Shown here one piece after another: positions 11,617 to 22,780 of a stretch of 64,000 nucleotides of DNA. The notes beneath the pieces were generated by a model. That model did not search any database. It saw only the letters and a program-made list of their open reading frames with translations, and had not been told where the DNA came from. The DNA comes from Sorex araneus (Eukaryota > Chordata > Mammalia > Eulipotyphla > Soricidae). The stretch lies in NCBI RefSeq assembly GCF_027595985.1, contig NC_073304.1, positions 48,153,137-48,217,136 of the forward strand. The letters are read 5' to 3'. How positions within the stretch are numbered: position 1 is the stretch's first letter; each line of letters starts with the position of its first letter. The position numbers and the translations under genes were made by a program.

Positions 11617-13166
11617 CTAAGTATTTGCAGATGAAAAACAAGGCAGAGACACAGTGCATTTCAAAGTACAGCTGAAAGCGCTGCAGTTTGGGCAGCTGAA
11701 TCCCATTAAAAAATCATGAGAAAGCTCTGTTCCTGCCATTGTGATGAAGAGGGAAACCAAATCTCTGAGGGTTTCACAAAGAAAACATTTTGTGACCAGA
11801 AAGCTTAACTTAAAAATCTCACGAAATGGAAACAGCTTGATAGACAACCAGCAAGTCCATGAAGGGTCACTTTTGAGTTTGAGTTGCCTTCAACTCAGGA
11901 GACCCTGAGAGTCCACTCCTCACAGCCCAGGGAGCACTTGTGGAGGAAGTTGGAGCCCGTGAGCCTCTCCACTGACGCAAAAACAGAAAGGGCTGGTACA
12001 TTAGAACTGGCTTTATCATCTCCATTTTTTGCTAAGAGTCATTCTAGTCAATATATATGGTAGAATGGCTTATGGCCATGATCTGCCTTAGTTCTTTTTA
12101 TCCAAATTTTTATTTTAGATTTTCTCAGAGTCTCAAAATTCAATTTTAAGCCACTCTTAAAAATTAAACTAAGTCTTAAAGTGAAAAAAAAAGTTATAAA
12201 AACAATCCTGGAAAGTATTTGAGTGGCTGATGGAGTATCATCACTAGCACCAGAGACATTTTTACAGAATGTGATGAATGAAAAAAAAAAGCCTGATTTG
12301 ATCTCACATAAAGGCAACAAATTTATATTTTTATATTAATAATGCAAAACAGTACACATAGATCTCAAAATAAAACTGGCATGTTTTGTAGGATAACTTC
12401 AAAGTCAATGAATATTTAGATTCTTTTTCTTTTTTTTTTAACATTTCTTCTATTCTATGCTTAAAATACTTCAGAACAATAATCTTCAGGGCACATCAAT
12501 ATTTTTTGTGGTTGACAACCAGAGGTGCGCAGGGCTTACTTCCAGCAGCCAAATCATGAGAATTCAGTGTGTTACCAGCATTTCAAAAAAAGAGCCTAAG
12601 CCCAGTTCCATTTGATGGCTTCTCTCAGATCTAGCTTTGCACAGTATATTCTTGTAAAGTACGTAAGTAGAGCAGCAAATGATTGAGGGAGGAGAGCATG
12701 CCTAGAATGCCTATTTACCTCAAGACTTTTCCTCCGTACTTTTCACCATTCTTCTCCTCCCTTACTCTGTGCCTTTTCCAGGAATGTCGACTGAACAAAG
12801 GCACAATGACACAGAATAATTCTGAGGGATAGCACCTCACTGGCCTGTAATGTCTGCTTTCCCTCCAGTAAGGGACAGGACCTGACGCTGAACATGGGCG
12901 TGTGAAAGCATTGGCCAAGAAAATGGGTGTAAAGAAGCCAAGATCCCTCTCGGTGCACCCCAGTCCGTCCTCTCTAGAAAGCCCACTCATAGAGCTAGTA
13001 AGGTCAAAGTGAGTCTTCCTCAGAATGGAGAAACTTCGTTATGTATCTCATCTATATCTATACTAGAAGTAAGGACCAACGTTTAGGCAAATCCACTTCA
13101 CTTATGTGATTCTTTAGTGGGATTAAGCATGAAAGAAACCTAAAATAATTTAAGAATATAAAAATC
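11617..13166. other. No confident feature
   Basis: Mostly unclassified. 12500-12610 ('gaggtgcgcagggcttact' onward) may be a badly decayed minus-strand SINE. Nothing in it looks like an exon. Confidence 0.4.
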
Positions 13167-13167
13167 A

Positions 13168-13357
13168 GGGGCCAAAGTGACAGTATAGTGGGTAGGAAGT
13201 TAGATTTGCATGTGACCAACCAGGGTTTGATTCTGGCATCCTATTTGGTTCTACCAGGAGTGCCACCAGGAGTAATTCATGAGTGCAGAGCCAGGCATAG
13301 CCCCTGAGCATTGCCAGGTGTGGCCCCCCAAACAAACAACAAAACAAAACAAAAAGG
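13168..13357 (+). mobile_element. SOR-like SINE, plus strand
   Basis: 'ggggccaaagtgacagtata', 'accagggtttgattctgg' (B box), 'gagtaattcatgagtgcaga', 'attgccaggtgtggcccccc', then an A-rich tail of 'aacaaaacaaaac'. Good full-length copy. Confidence 0.85.
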
Positions 13358-13859
13358 AATGTCTCCCTGCTCCCATTCTCCTTTTTTCTCTCCAGAAACG
13401 GCTTTTGACCCTTTAAGTGTGCATTGACATTTAACAAAAGGGCTCATTTGAGGAGACAGCATTAAACCCAGTTGATGGAAAGTAAAAACTCTTTAAAATG
13501 GTTTGCTTAATGGTCTTTACATTTTGAATTCAACTACATTCCCTTCTCAACCACCTTAGGCACTTGCTTTTAATGAGTCTTTACAAAGTAAACAATTCAA
13601 GGAAGAATCTCCAAACTATGTTTCTGACCAGCAAAATAAGTACAAATTCCAGATGTTTCTTATTTTTTCTGTCACTAATTCAAACGCAAAAATCTCTTGT
13701 TTATAAATCATTTATTTAATCTTAATGTTTTACATACCTCTATTCTGTGACTCTCCTTTTCTCTCTTTGCATCCTTCCTTTTGCAAGAGCCATCTAGGGG
13801 CCATGGATAGAATGATCCCTTTCCAGTACATTCTTTCTGAGAAGTATTTAAACTGATTC

Positions 13860-14035
13860 TTTTTTTTTTCCTTTTTTGGGTCACACTGGGTGATGCACAA
13901 GGGTTACTCCTGGCTCATGCACTCAGGAATTACTCCTGGTGGTGCTTGGGGGACCATATGGGATGCTGGGAATCAAACCCGGGTTGGCCACGTACAAGGC
14001 AAACTCTCTACCCGCTGTGCTATGACTCCAGTCCT
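13860..14035 (-). mobile_element. SOR-like SINE, minus strand
   Basis: T-rich tail, 'gggtcacactgggtgatgca', 'ggaccatatgggatgctgg', 'atcaaacccgggttggcc' and 'ctgtgctatgactccagtcc' match the young A-tailed SINE in reverse. Low divergence. Confidence 0.92.
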
Positions 14036-14051
14036 AAATCACCTTTCAAGG

Positions 14052-14055
<4 letters not shown>

Positions 14056-14084
<29 letters not shown>

Positions 14085-14247
14085 CTTTTTGGGTCACACC
14101 TGGCGATGCACAGGGGTTACTCCTGGCTCTGCACTCAGGAATTGCCCCTGGCGGTGCTCAGGGGACCATATGGGATGCTGGGATTCGAACTCGGGTCGGC
14201 CGTATGCAAGGCAAACGCCCTACCTGCTGTGCTATCGCTCCAGCCCC
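14056..14247 (-). mobile_element. Young SOR-like SINE with TSD
   Basis: A T run of nearly 30 bases, then a nearly consensus inverted SINE ending 'gctatcgctccagcccc'. The direct repeat TCAAGGTCTT at 14046-14055 and 14248-14257 is the TSD. It lies about 20 bp from the preceding SINE in the same orientation. Confidence 0.95.
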
Positions 14248-14684
14248 TCAAGGTCTTCTTTAGCCCCATTAATCTTCTGTGCCTGCAGTTAGGTCATCCA
14301 ACTAGTCTTTTAGAATTTTCACCAAGTTTTAGTGCTTATTAGAGGCATTGACAGGAGATGCTACTCCTTTGGGCTATGGATGGATCATTGATGGACTATA
14401 GATAATTGTTTTGCAGACTTTATCATGTCCCTAATTCCACCTGACCCCATACTGAAGTTTCGATAGTGCTAAGGATCTAGGAAAACAGAGGACAGTTGCT
14501 CTGGACAGAAACAAATCTGGAAGGTTAGTATAATGTGATGGTGATGGAATCATACAAAGAAGAAATTCTTTTTTTTTTTTTTTTAGTCTTGGTCTCCAAG
14601 GAAGTAAGGAAATTCCTGGAAAACTTACTTGGAAGACTAAATTTAGCACTTGACAGTCAAGTACATATTTAATGAAGAACTGAG

Positions 14685-14860
14685 AGGTGGATAGCCCAAG
14701 TAGTAGAACACTTACAAGTGAAGGCTCTGAGTTCAATCCCCAGCACAAAAAAAGGTCACCAAATAGTGCCCACCAGTGGGCCAAGCAATAGTAGTCCCAT
14801 GCAACTATGTCAGTAGTAGTCACATCTCCAAGGGCTGCTGTGTGCACCCAATTAAAAACA
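14685..14860 (+). mobile_element. Old SOR-like SINE, plus strand
   Basis: 'gaggtggatagcccaagtag', 'ctgagttcaatccccagcac' (B box) and a degraded 3' part. Assignment rests mainly on the head. Confidence 0.45.
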
Positions 14861-14874
14861 AAGTTAGGGTCTTA

Positions 14875-15025
14875 ATATTCCAAGGATTAAGGCACTTGCC
14901 TTGCACACAGCTAATTTGATCCCCAGCACCATATATAGTGCCCTGAGCACGGTGTGGAGCAACGGCTGGGCACAAAGTGAGGAGTAAAAACTGAGTATCA
15001 CTGGGTGTGGCTTCAAAATAAATGA
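14875..15025 (+). mobile_element. Old SOR-like SINE, plus strand
   Basis: 'ggcacttgccttgcacacag', 'tttgatccccagcacc', 'tgccctgagcac', 'actgggtgtggcttcaaaa' and an A-rich end follow the SINE order. Confidence 0.65.
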
Positions 15026-15305
15026 AATTTAAATGTTACATTAACTCCAACTTTCATTCTTTAAAATAAACCTCATTATTTATGATTTTTTTTCAAGTTT
15101 TTTAATTGAATCACTGTGAGCTATAGTTACAAAATTTCATGTTTGAGTTTTAGTCATACAACGATCGAACATCCATCCCTCCACCAGTGTACATTTTCCA
15201 CCATCAATGTCCCCAGTTTCTCTCTCCTCCCCATCTAACCCTTCCCCCTGCCTCTATGGCAGACAATTTCCAGCTTACTATTTCTTTATTTATGAGTATT
15301 ATGTT

Positions 15306-15329
15306 CCTCTACTTACCAATAAGTAGAGG
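15306..15329. repeat. Perfect 10-bp inverted repeat
   Basis: CCTCTACTTA, a 4-base loop, then TAAGTAGAGG: a perfect small hairpin just upstream of the long palindrome. Confidence 0.9.
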
Positions 15330-15370
15330 GACTTGTCCATATACATATGTAGATATACATATATACATAT

Positions 15371-15517
15371 ATTTCCATACTTCCTTAAATTTGGAGGAAT
15401 ACCAGGGTAGAAGGTACAAATATATGTACATATATACATAGGTATATGTACATATATACCTATGTATATGTACCTTCTACCCTGGTACTTCCTCCAAATT
15501 TAAGGAAGTATGGAAAT
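15371..15517. repeat. 147-bp near-perfect palindrome
   Basis: Begins ATTTCCATACTTCC and ends GGAAGTATGGAAAT. The outer arms, about 49 bases each, match with a single one-base indel. The inner part is an AT-rich alternating purine-pyrimidine region centred near 15444 that is also nearly self-complementary. It could form a hairpin or cruciform. It lies inside an interrupted L1. Confidence 0.92.
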
Positions 15518-15546
15518 TATTTTCTTTGGGTCAAAAAATCATCGAT

Positions 15547-15796
15547 GGGCTAGAACAATAGCACAGCGGGTAAGTCGTTTTCCTTGCATGCGGTTGACCC
15601 CGGTTCAATTTCTCTGCCCCTCTCAGAGAGCCCGGCAAGCTACTGAGAGTATCTCGCTTGCAGGGCAGAGCCTGGCATGCTACCCGTGGCGTATTTGATA
15701 TGCCAAAAACAGTAACAACAAGTCTCACAAGGGGGATGTTACTGGTGCCTGCTCTAGCAAATTAAAGAGCGACAGGATAACAGTAATACAGTGATA
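15547..15796 (+). mobile_element. RTE-tailed SINE, full length
   Basis: Head 'gggctagaacaatagcacag', 'ttccttgcatgcggttgacc', 'cggttcaattt'. RTE-5'-like body 'ctctcagagagcccggcaag', 'ctactgagagtatctcgc', 'gcgtatttgatatgcc'. End 'gatgttactggtgcctgctc' and tail 'acagtaatacagtgat'. This is the clearest copy for comparison with the RTE 5' region at 62806-62912. Confidence 0.9.
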
Positions 15797-16099
15797 TGGT
15801 TTGCAGTACAGATAATGAGAGGCCATCATGTTTAGTCCTTTATCTACTTTCAGCGCACATCTCTCATTCCAAGTCATCCCTTCAATGATCATTGACTTAG
15901 TGATTCATTCTCTATCCTGGATGCCTTCTCGCCCAGCTCATAAGGCAGGCTTCCAACCATGGAGTAATATTCCTGGCCCTTATCTCTACTGTCCTTGGAT
16001 GTTAGTCTCATATTATGATATTTTATATAAGGGAGAAATTCTTAATCCCTGTTTTATCTGCTAGTTTTAAATGAGTTAATACATTTTTTTAACATTATC

Positions 16100-16445
16100 A
16101 TCTCTTAATCATGGCTAATATTTATTAAGCCCTTCAATGGGCAAAATAATTCTCAATTATCATAATTATTTCTTCCAACAATATTAACAAGAATATTCTA
16201 TTATTATTTGTGAGGGGATTGGGCCACTCCTGTTGGTGCTCAGGTGCTATTCCTGGGTTAGTGATGAGGAGTGATCTCTGGTAGTGCTTGGGGGGACATA
16301 TGCAGTACAGGGATGAAATTGGGGTGACCTGCACATAAGGCAAAGTCTTTATCTTCCTATATTTCTGTCTCACTCTAGTCTATTATTATCTCTATTTTCA
16401 GAGGAGGAAATGAGTCATAGATTATGATTTGCTCAAGAACCTGGC
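16100..16445 (+). mobile_element. MIR, split by a SINE
   Basis: 'gctaatatttattaagccct' on the left and 'tctattttcagaggaggaaa', 'gatttgctcaagaacc' on the right are the two halves of one MIR, interrupted by the SINE at 16208-16378. Confidence 0.7.
16208..16378 (-). mobile_element. SOR-like SINE nested in a MIR, with TSD
   Basis: Inverted SINE ('gggccactcctgttggtgct', 'gggatgaaattggggtgacc', 'tctgtctcactctag') flanked by TCTATTATTAT at 16197-16207 and 16379-16389. Moderately diverged. Confidence 0.75.
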
Positions 16446-17194
16446 GTGCTATAAAGAAAAACTAACTTTGTAAATGAGGAGTATTTTAAGTAAAGAAAGG
16501 CATTTCAGAATGATGGTGCACACACATATCTTTATTTTATATTTTGGGGCATGATTCATAGATATTCCATAGATTATACCAGAGTAAGGCTCAAGATAAG
16601 ATGGCTGCAAGGAAACTATGTAGGTAGCTTTCAGAACTAAATATTATTTATTGTAGATACCTCAAACATATTCTAAGAACAGTAGAAAAACAAAATCTCC
16701 CTTTGAACAGGACAGTCTTTCACAAATGACCTCAGAGTTGACAACTCAACTCATGTCCATATCAAATGTTAATTTTGCTTATAAAGAGAACATTCTATGG
16801 ATATTAGGTGTAAAAGACAACCATTTTAGAAGTTGATTGCCAATTTATAGACACTCCTTAGTCCATAATTACTGAAATATTTCTCCTTAGAGCTCAAAAG
16901 GTACTTAAATAAATTAGGTGACAGTTCTACTGAAGAACCAATTGTTGATGGAATCCTACACTTGATAGACTTCAACTTGTTATCAAGGCAGCTTATCTGT
17001 GATGAGGTATAATTTTGTGAAAGAACCTCGTTTAATTTGTTAAGTAAGAAGTGATCACCCATATAGGAAGGAGGAAAAAGTATAAGAAAAAAGAGAAGAA
17101 GGGACAAAAAAACCCCATCAAACTCCATCAATCCAGAGGAGACAATATCTGTTCTTTAGGTTCATGGAGCTAAGTAAAAGCTGTCAAAAGATGT
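16390..17194. other. No recognisable feature after the MIR
   Basis: After the MIR end near 16445 there is about 0.75 kb of AT-rich DNA without a recognisable gene or repeat. Confidence 0.4.
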
Positions 17195-17345
17195 TTTGAC
17201 AACTTCAAACTCATGTGTACATCAGAATCATCTGGAAGGCTGACTACAGTACAAGGAGGGATATGCATTTCTAACAAATTTTCCAGTTTTGTTGAAGCTG
17301 TTGGTCTGGGTGGGAATCCTTTCAGAAACACCATTCTAAAGTGAT
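17195..17345 (+). mobile_element. MER5A-like DNA transposon remnant (hAT-Charlie)
   Basis: 'gtacatcagaatcatctgga', 'atgcatttctaacaaat' and 'gctgttggtctgggtgg' correspond in order to the MER5A consensus. Non-autonomous, no coding capacity. Confidence 0.6.
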
Positions 17346-17360
17346 TAGAGATTCCAATTT

Positions 17361-17561
17361 ATTTATTTATTTGTTTATTTATTTTTGCTTTTTGGGTCAC
17401 ATCTGGTGATGCAACCAGGAGTAATAGGGGTTACTACTGGCTTTGCACTCAGGAATTACTCCTGGTGGTGCTCAGGGGACCATATGGGTTACTGGGAATC
17501 GAACCCAGCTCGGCCTTGTGCAAGGTAAACACCCTACCCACTGTGCTATCGCTCCAGCCCC
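17361..17561 (-). mobile_element. SOR-like SINE, first of a tandem pair
   Basis: ATTT-repeat tail, 'gctttttgggtcacatctgg', 'gaatcgaacccagctcggcc', 'gctatcgctccagcccc'. Flanked by TAGAGATTCCAATTT at 17346-17360 and 17562-17576. A short 'aaccaggagtaat' insertion in its 3' region is private to this copy. Confidence 0.95.
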
Positions 17562-17576
17562 TAGAGATTCCAATTT

Positions 17577-17749
17577 TTTTTTTTTGATTTTTGGGTCACA
17601 CCTGGCTATGTACAGGGGTCATTCCTGGCTCTGCACTCAGGAATTACCTCCAGTGGTGCTCAGGGGACCATATGGGATGCTGGGATTAGAACTCAGGTCA
17701 GCCGCGTGCAAGGCAAAAGTCCTATCCGCTGTGCTATTGCTCCAGCCCC
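17577..17749 (-). mobile_element. SOR-like SINE, second of a tandem pair
   Basis: Same orientation as the previous SINE, and flanked by the same 15-base repeat (17562-17576 and 17750-17764). It lacks the 'aaccaggagtaat' insertion, so it is not a simple duplicate of its neighbour. Confidence 0.95.
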
Positions 17750-17829
17750 TAGAGATTCCAATTTAGGTCCTAGATATTTCTCCCAAGAAAGCACATCTTC
17801 ATATTTCCATACCTGTGGGTTTTCTTTTT

Positions 17830-17979
<150 letters not shown>

Positions 17980-18122
17980 TTGGGGGGGGGGTTGGTTTTG
18001 ATATTGGGTCACACCCAGCAGTGCTTAGGGCTTACTCCTGGTAGGCTTGGGGGATGCCGGGGATTAAACCCTGGTCAGTCATAGGTAAGGCATGCACCTT
18101 ACCTGCTGTACTCCCTGCCCCT
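17980..18122 (-). mobile_element. SOR-like SINE with expanded tail
   Basis: 'gggtcacacccagcagtgct', 'gatgccggggattaaaccct', 'ctgctgtactccctgcccc' is a shortened inverted SINE. Its tail side is the CTTT microsatellite. A run of about ten G just inside the tail is unusual. Confidence 0.8.
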
Positions 18123-18598
18123 CATTTTTTGTAGCAAGGCTTTACGTAAATATTCATTACTTCTTACCTGGTAAAATCTGGTAAATTTTCAACTAGAAGA
18201 AACTACATGAGAAAACTGTTGAGGGGAAAATAAGAGGCAATCAAGAAATGAACTATCAATCACTCTATCATTATAATTAATACTCTCAGCTAGAGTAAAC
18301 ATCATTATCTGTGGGATATATAAATCGTATTTTTTCCATAACTTTTATTAGCAATTTAAACAAATGTACAGATGAGGAAGATGCTATTTAATCAACATAG
18401 TGGCTAATGAAAACAAAATTTTAATAATTTAATAAATTATATTCAATAGAAGATAATTCAGAGCTATATTAAATATCCTAATCAATGTTAGTTAATATTT
18501 ATTTTGGCCCATGATTGTTTGCCTAAAGTTACTGTACTATTATTGGTGACCAAAATATTATTGTCATTATTACTATTATTGCATTTCAAAATCTTTTT
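18123..18598. other. No recognisable feature
   Basis: AT-rich, no repeat or gene identified. Confidence 0.4.
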
Positions 18599-19088
18599 TT
18601 AAAATTTTTAAAATTTTATTGAATCACTGTGAGATAGTTACAAGCTTTCATGTCTGAGTTACAATCTCACAATGATCAAACACCCATCCCTCCACCAGTG
18701 CATATTCCCCACCACCAATATCTTTGGTATACCCCCCCTTTCCCACCCTCCCCCTGCCTCCATGGTAGACAATACTCCCCATACTCTCTCTCTACTTTTG
18801 GGCATTATAGCTTGCAACACAGACACTGAGAGGTCATCATGCTTGGTTCATTATCTATTTTCAGCATGCATCTACCATCTCAACTGGTTCCTCTAGCCAT
18901 CATTCTGTTAGTGATCACTTCTCTATTCCATCTGTCTTCTCCTCTCCGCTCATGAAGCAGTCTTCCAGCTATGGGGCAATCCCCCTGGCCCTTGTATCTA
19001 CTGTCCTTGGGTGTCAGCCTCATGTGATGCTACCCTACACTCCACAAATGAGTGCAGTCCCTCTATGTCTGTCCCTCTCTTTCTGACT
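18599..19088 (-). mobile_element. L1 3' end
   Basis: T/A-rich tail, 'attgaatcactgtgag', 'cacccatccctccaccagtg', on to 'tctttctgactcatc', which is the junction near the end of ORF2 in the longer copies. TCAAAAT occurs at both ends, so a short TSD is likely but imprecise. 3' UTR only. Confidence 0.85.
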
Positions 19089-20909
19089 CATCAAAATATT
19101 TTTCTAATGCAATGATTTGATTTATTTTTTATGTTATTTATTTTTGAATGACAAAATAATATGGGAATTTATGAGAACTATACACAAGTATCTGAGAGGC
19201 ACCAAAATATGATATTTGTGAGAATAAGGAGGGAGTATGGAGATATAGCCTTTTTAGTAAAGTCATTTCTTAATATTTTATCAATATTTCCAACTAAGGG
19301 AGAAATTGTGGTGTTTTCTGTTGGTCAGATAATCAATTCGCCTTGGAGCTGGTCCCTTCCTCTTACCATTGGATTCCCTATCACACCAAACTCAATGGGT
19401 TTAGGAACTATATGGGTAATTGTTACCATAGTTCTTTGCAGTCAAGGTGGGGGCTGACCAATTCATGTCAAACAATAGGCACACTATTCCTGAGCACCTG
19501 GCACACATGATCATCTGTTCTGGCTCTTAATCCTGCTCTTGACAGTGCAGAGATAACTTTTGTGTCCAATGCACTGAAAAAAAATGTTTTGGTGTATACC
19601 ATTTCTTGGTATCCTCATCTTCTCTAATATATATAAGTAAAGATACAGGTAATCATTTCTGGAGCTTCACCATGTGCTCCCTTCCTCCAGCTGGTATGCA
19701 TGTTCTTGGCTTAAAGCTGATGACAGCTCATGCTTTGCATCTTCCTAATTACTCTAAGAATACCTAAAGAATTCTGCATTGTGAAGACAAACACCATTTC
19801 TATCTTCTTTAACTAACCTTACAATTCTCTTAATGTAAACATCAATAGAGGGTTTCCTGCAGTAGCTTAGAAACTACTAAGTGACTTAGACACTTTATCA
19901 AGGTCAAGATTGCAAAGTTTAGAGGTGACATAAGGACAGTAGTGGAGGGTCATGGGCACTTTGATCACCCACAAAGTGGGGTGAGGTAGCTTTGCACATT
20001 GATACTATAAACTTTCACTCTATTATAACCATATTATCTAAACTATAATAAAAAACATTTTAAAATGCACTGAAGTTTGTTCAAAGTAAAATATAAAATG
20101 CTAATTTTATGTAGGCAAATGTTACTGTATCAATTATGCAAAAGCAATAATACATTTTTTCCAAGAAAAATTAATATAAGGTCTACAATGCCTCCATTGA
20201 CTAAATATATCATAAAATACTTTTATTCTAGAAATACATAACAAAATCAGTTATTTTGTCAAGAACTCACTTTTTACGGTATGCTAATTCTTCTATATTT
20301 ATCCCACTTATCATTTTTAGGCTAGGAACTCAGAAACTTCAAGACATAAAACTCATTCCCAGTATAAATATGCATTTGTGTTTCAGCAAAGGCTAGTACC
20401 CACCCTTTCCCTTGATTGAAAAAGTATTGACTGTGAACATTTATTGTGCATTGATATTGATATAATAATGGAAAAGGAGATATCACTCTTGCACTAGAAA
20501 TGTTTAAAGAGAAATCTAAATGCAAGACTTGTACATGTGAGATTAGAAGCAATAAAAGAAAGCATGTAGTTAAGCATGAACTGCGCAGTACAAACTACAG
20601 AAATGTACAATTTTAGAAAGCTGGGTAAAGATTTAGAAAAGAAGTGATTCAAGTGTGCATATTACTTATACAAAAATTAGATGACTCATTTAGAAAACCA
20701 TAAACTAGTTAAATACCAACCATAATATACTATTGTAGGTGTCCAATTGTTTCAAACTGGTAACTAGTGGACCAACAAATGTCCTTATTATATTATTACT
20801 CGTAACATTTTAAAACAAATTTAAATTATTCTAACATTAGTAGGTTGAAATATTCTACATTAATTCACAGATTCACATTTTTCTGTAAAATTTTGGGCAA
20901 TCTCTAAAA
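19089..20909. other. No recognisable feature
   Basis: About 1.8 kb of AT-rich DNA. No exon, RNA gene or confident repeat seen. Confidence 0.4.
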
Positions 20910-20917
20910 ACCTACCC

Positions 20918-21546
20918 ACTTTTTTTTTTTTATTGAATCACTGTGACAAAAGTTACAAAGCTTTCAGGTTTAAGTCTCAGTCATATAATGATCAAACCTC
21001 CATCCCTTCACCAGTGCACCTGTTCCCCCACCAAGAACCCCAATATACCCCCCTCCCGCCCCCGCCCTGCACCTGAGCGGCCAATGATCTTCACTTTATT
21101 CTCTCTATACTTTGGATACATTCAATATTTCAACAGAGAACTGACTATTATTATTTAGAATTTCCCCCCAACAATCAAACCTGCTGAAAAGGCATCATTT
21201 GATAGTTTGTTTTCCATTGCTGAGAATGAAGATTATAGGAGCTCTGTCTCGGCCCTGTGGTTTTGGGTTTCTGTTGTTTTAGCTCAGTTTACAGTCTAGA
21301 TGCATTTCTATAAGTCTCTGGGTGCCAAAACAGGTTAGTAGACCTCCTGGATCATAGTCTTTAAGGAGTAGAGGGGCCCTGTTGTGCGCGGCTGCTCCGA
21401 ATCTCATCTGGGCCGAGGGTGTGCCAGTAACATCTCCATCCTATGATCTCTTGTGCGCCACGTCACAACAAGCAAGTACCTCTGGGTTGTGAGTCCTAGA
21501 AAATGGCGGACGCCACGTGGGCGCTGCTGCTCCTGTCGCTGCTATC
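20918..21546 (-). mobile_element. L1-tailed element with CpG-rich 5' end
   Basis: The left part is an L1 3' UTR in reverse (T run, 'attgaatcactgtgac', 'catcccttcaccagtgcacc') and stays alignable to the L1 at 22781-23928 until about 21240. From there it diverges. Instead of ORF2 it carries unrelated sequence that becomes very CpG-rich at 21380-21546. ACCTACCC at 20910-20917 and 21547-21554 is a probable 8-bp TSD, so the whole is one insertion. On the minus strand the 5' end has CACGTGG, CCGCCATTTT and TGACGTGG, which look like promoter motifs. It could be a non-autonomous L1 derivative or an L1-mRNA chimera. Confidence 0.6.
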
Positions 21547-21554
21547 ACCTACCC

Positions 21555-22037
21555 TTTTTTTTACATAGTAATAATTAACCAGAGCTGAATGCAATTAAAT
21601 ATATTCAATTACTCATTAGCTATCTGGTTTCTACTACACACCAATCCCTACCTTTTCTCCCACATAGGTTGTTTGCAATAACCCTATCTGCTGGCCATGG
21701 GCATTGGAGCTTGTGATCTCTATTGAACACAAACAGGATCTCTTACATAAGGGCACTGTGACAAATTCTCCCTCCAGCCAATACAATCAATCTTATTCTC
21801 TTGCTCACTTTTGCAAGGTAAATAACTCAGTACACAGGATACTTTAAAATATATTGTTCTCAGTCTAGAGAAAAACAGCAGGAGCAGACAGAGTTAAACT
21901 TTGATTATGCAAGTGATCACTACTCAAAATCATGACCTGCAAGGATGTCTAGGGCTTATCTAAGTTGTGCTTGGGATATGCAGGTGCTCCATGAACTATA
22001 TCAGTTGACTTGATGTAGGCAAACACAAGAAAGCAAA
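21555..22037. other. No recognisable feature
   Basis: Unclassified AT-rich sequence. Confidence 0.4.
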
Positions 22038-22038
22038 A

Positions 22039-22204
22039 TTTTTTTTTTTTGGCTCTTTTTGGCCAGATCTAATGAAGCACGGGGGTGATTCCTGGATCTG
22101 CATTCAGGAATTACACATGGTGGTGCTCTGGGGACCATATGGATTGAACTTCGGTTGGTCATGGACAAGGCAAATGCCCCACCTGCTGTACTATCACTCC
22201 GGCC
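22039..22204 (-). mobile_element. SOR-like SINE with imperfect TSD
   Basis: Inverted SINE from a T run to 'gctgtactatcactccggcc'. 'caagaaagcaaaattt' on the left and 'caagaaaagcaaattt' on the right are an imperfect TSD. Confidence 0.88.
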
Positions 22205-22557
22205 CCAAGAAAAGCAAATTTGATATATAAAATTTTGAACTATGTAACAGAAAAGCTGAAGTAGATTTTTCTACTTTTCAAAAGATTTGCCCATTTTACA
22301 TAGAATACGATTTTAAAGTTTTCTGTTAAATCATATCAAAACACAGTCAAATAAGTGATTATTGTGTACTGTGACTAATTGTTTTATTTTTCATTTCAGT
22401 AAATAAAGAGTTTTAGAAAATTTCTAATGACTGTAAGATTATCTATTCTATTGACATATCAAGATTAACTTGCCTAGTCCTCTTTAATTGGACATTTAAA
22501 TAGTTTCTTTCTCCTATTACTGGTACAATATTGTTGGAGAAAAATATTTTTATTCAT

Positions 22558-22717
22558 CTTGAGGTCATACCCCATGGTGCTTAGAGGTTATTCTCAGCTC
22601 TGTGTTACGGGGTCGATCCCAGAGATGATCAGGAGACCATGCAGTGCCAAGGATCTAACCTGAGTTTCCAGCATGTAAGGCCTTTACTCAGCTCTTTGAG
22701 CTATCTCTCTGAGCTAC
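22558..22717 (-). mobile_element. Old SOR-like SINE, minus strand
   Basis: 'gaggtcataccccatggtgc', 'aggagaccatgcagtgccaa', 'ggatctaacctgagtttcc', 'gagctatctctctgagct' follow the inverted order, diverged. Confidence 0.6.
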
Positions 22718-22780
22718 AGCCAACCCACTAATAATTCCTAGAATTTTACAGAATTTCACAAAGCAGGACAAACAAAACTT

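Larger units (their letters stand above)
15093..16020 (-). mobile_element. L1 3' end, split by later sequence
   Basis: 'attgaatcactgtgag', 'catccatccctccaccagtg' and 'tctatggcagacaatttcc' give the L1 3' UTR in reverse up to about 15285. L1 3'-UTR sequence resumes at about 15797 ('gtttgcagtacagataatga') and runs to about 16020. The intervening 0.5 kb holds hairpin-forming DNA and an RTE-tailed SINE. Confidence 0.8.

Noticed and set aside
13946-14263. Frames with a recurring 'GDHMGCW...NPG' or 'YSWLCTQELPL' protein pattern (also at 17443, 43797, 49491, 58346)
   Set aside because: The pattern is the antisense translation of the SOR-like SINE and recurs wherever that SINE lies on the minus strand.
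21502-21546. Plus-strand ATG with a signal-peptide-like run (MADATWALLLLSLLS)
   Set aside because: It is only about 15 codons, lies at the 5' border of a minus-strand retroelement and stops in unrelated sequence. The composition comes from a CpG-rich repeat end. An exon origin cannot be excluded but nothing supports one.
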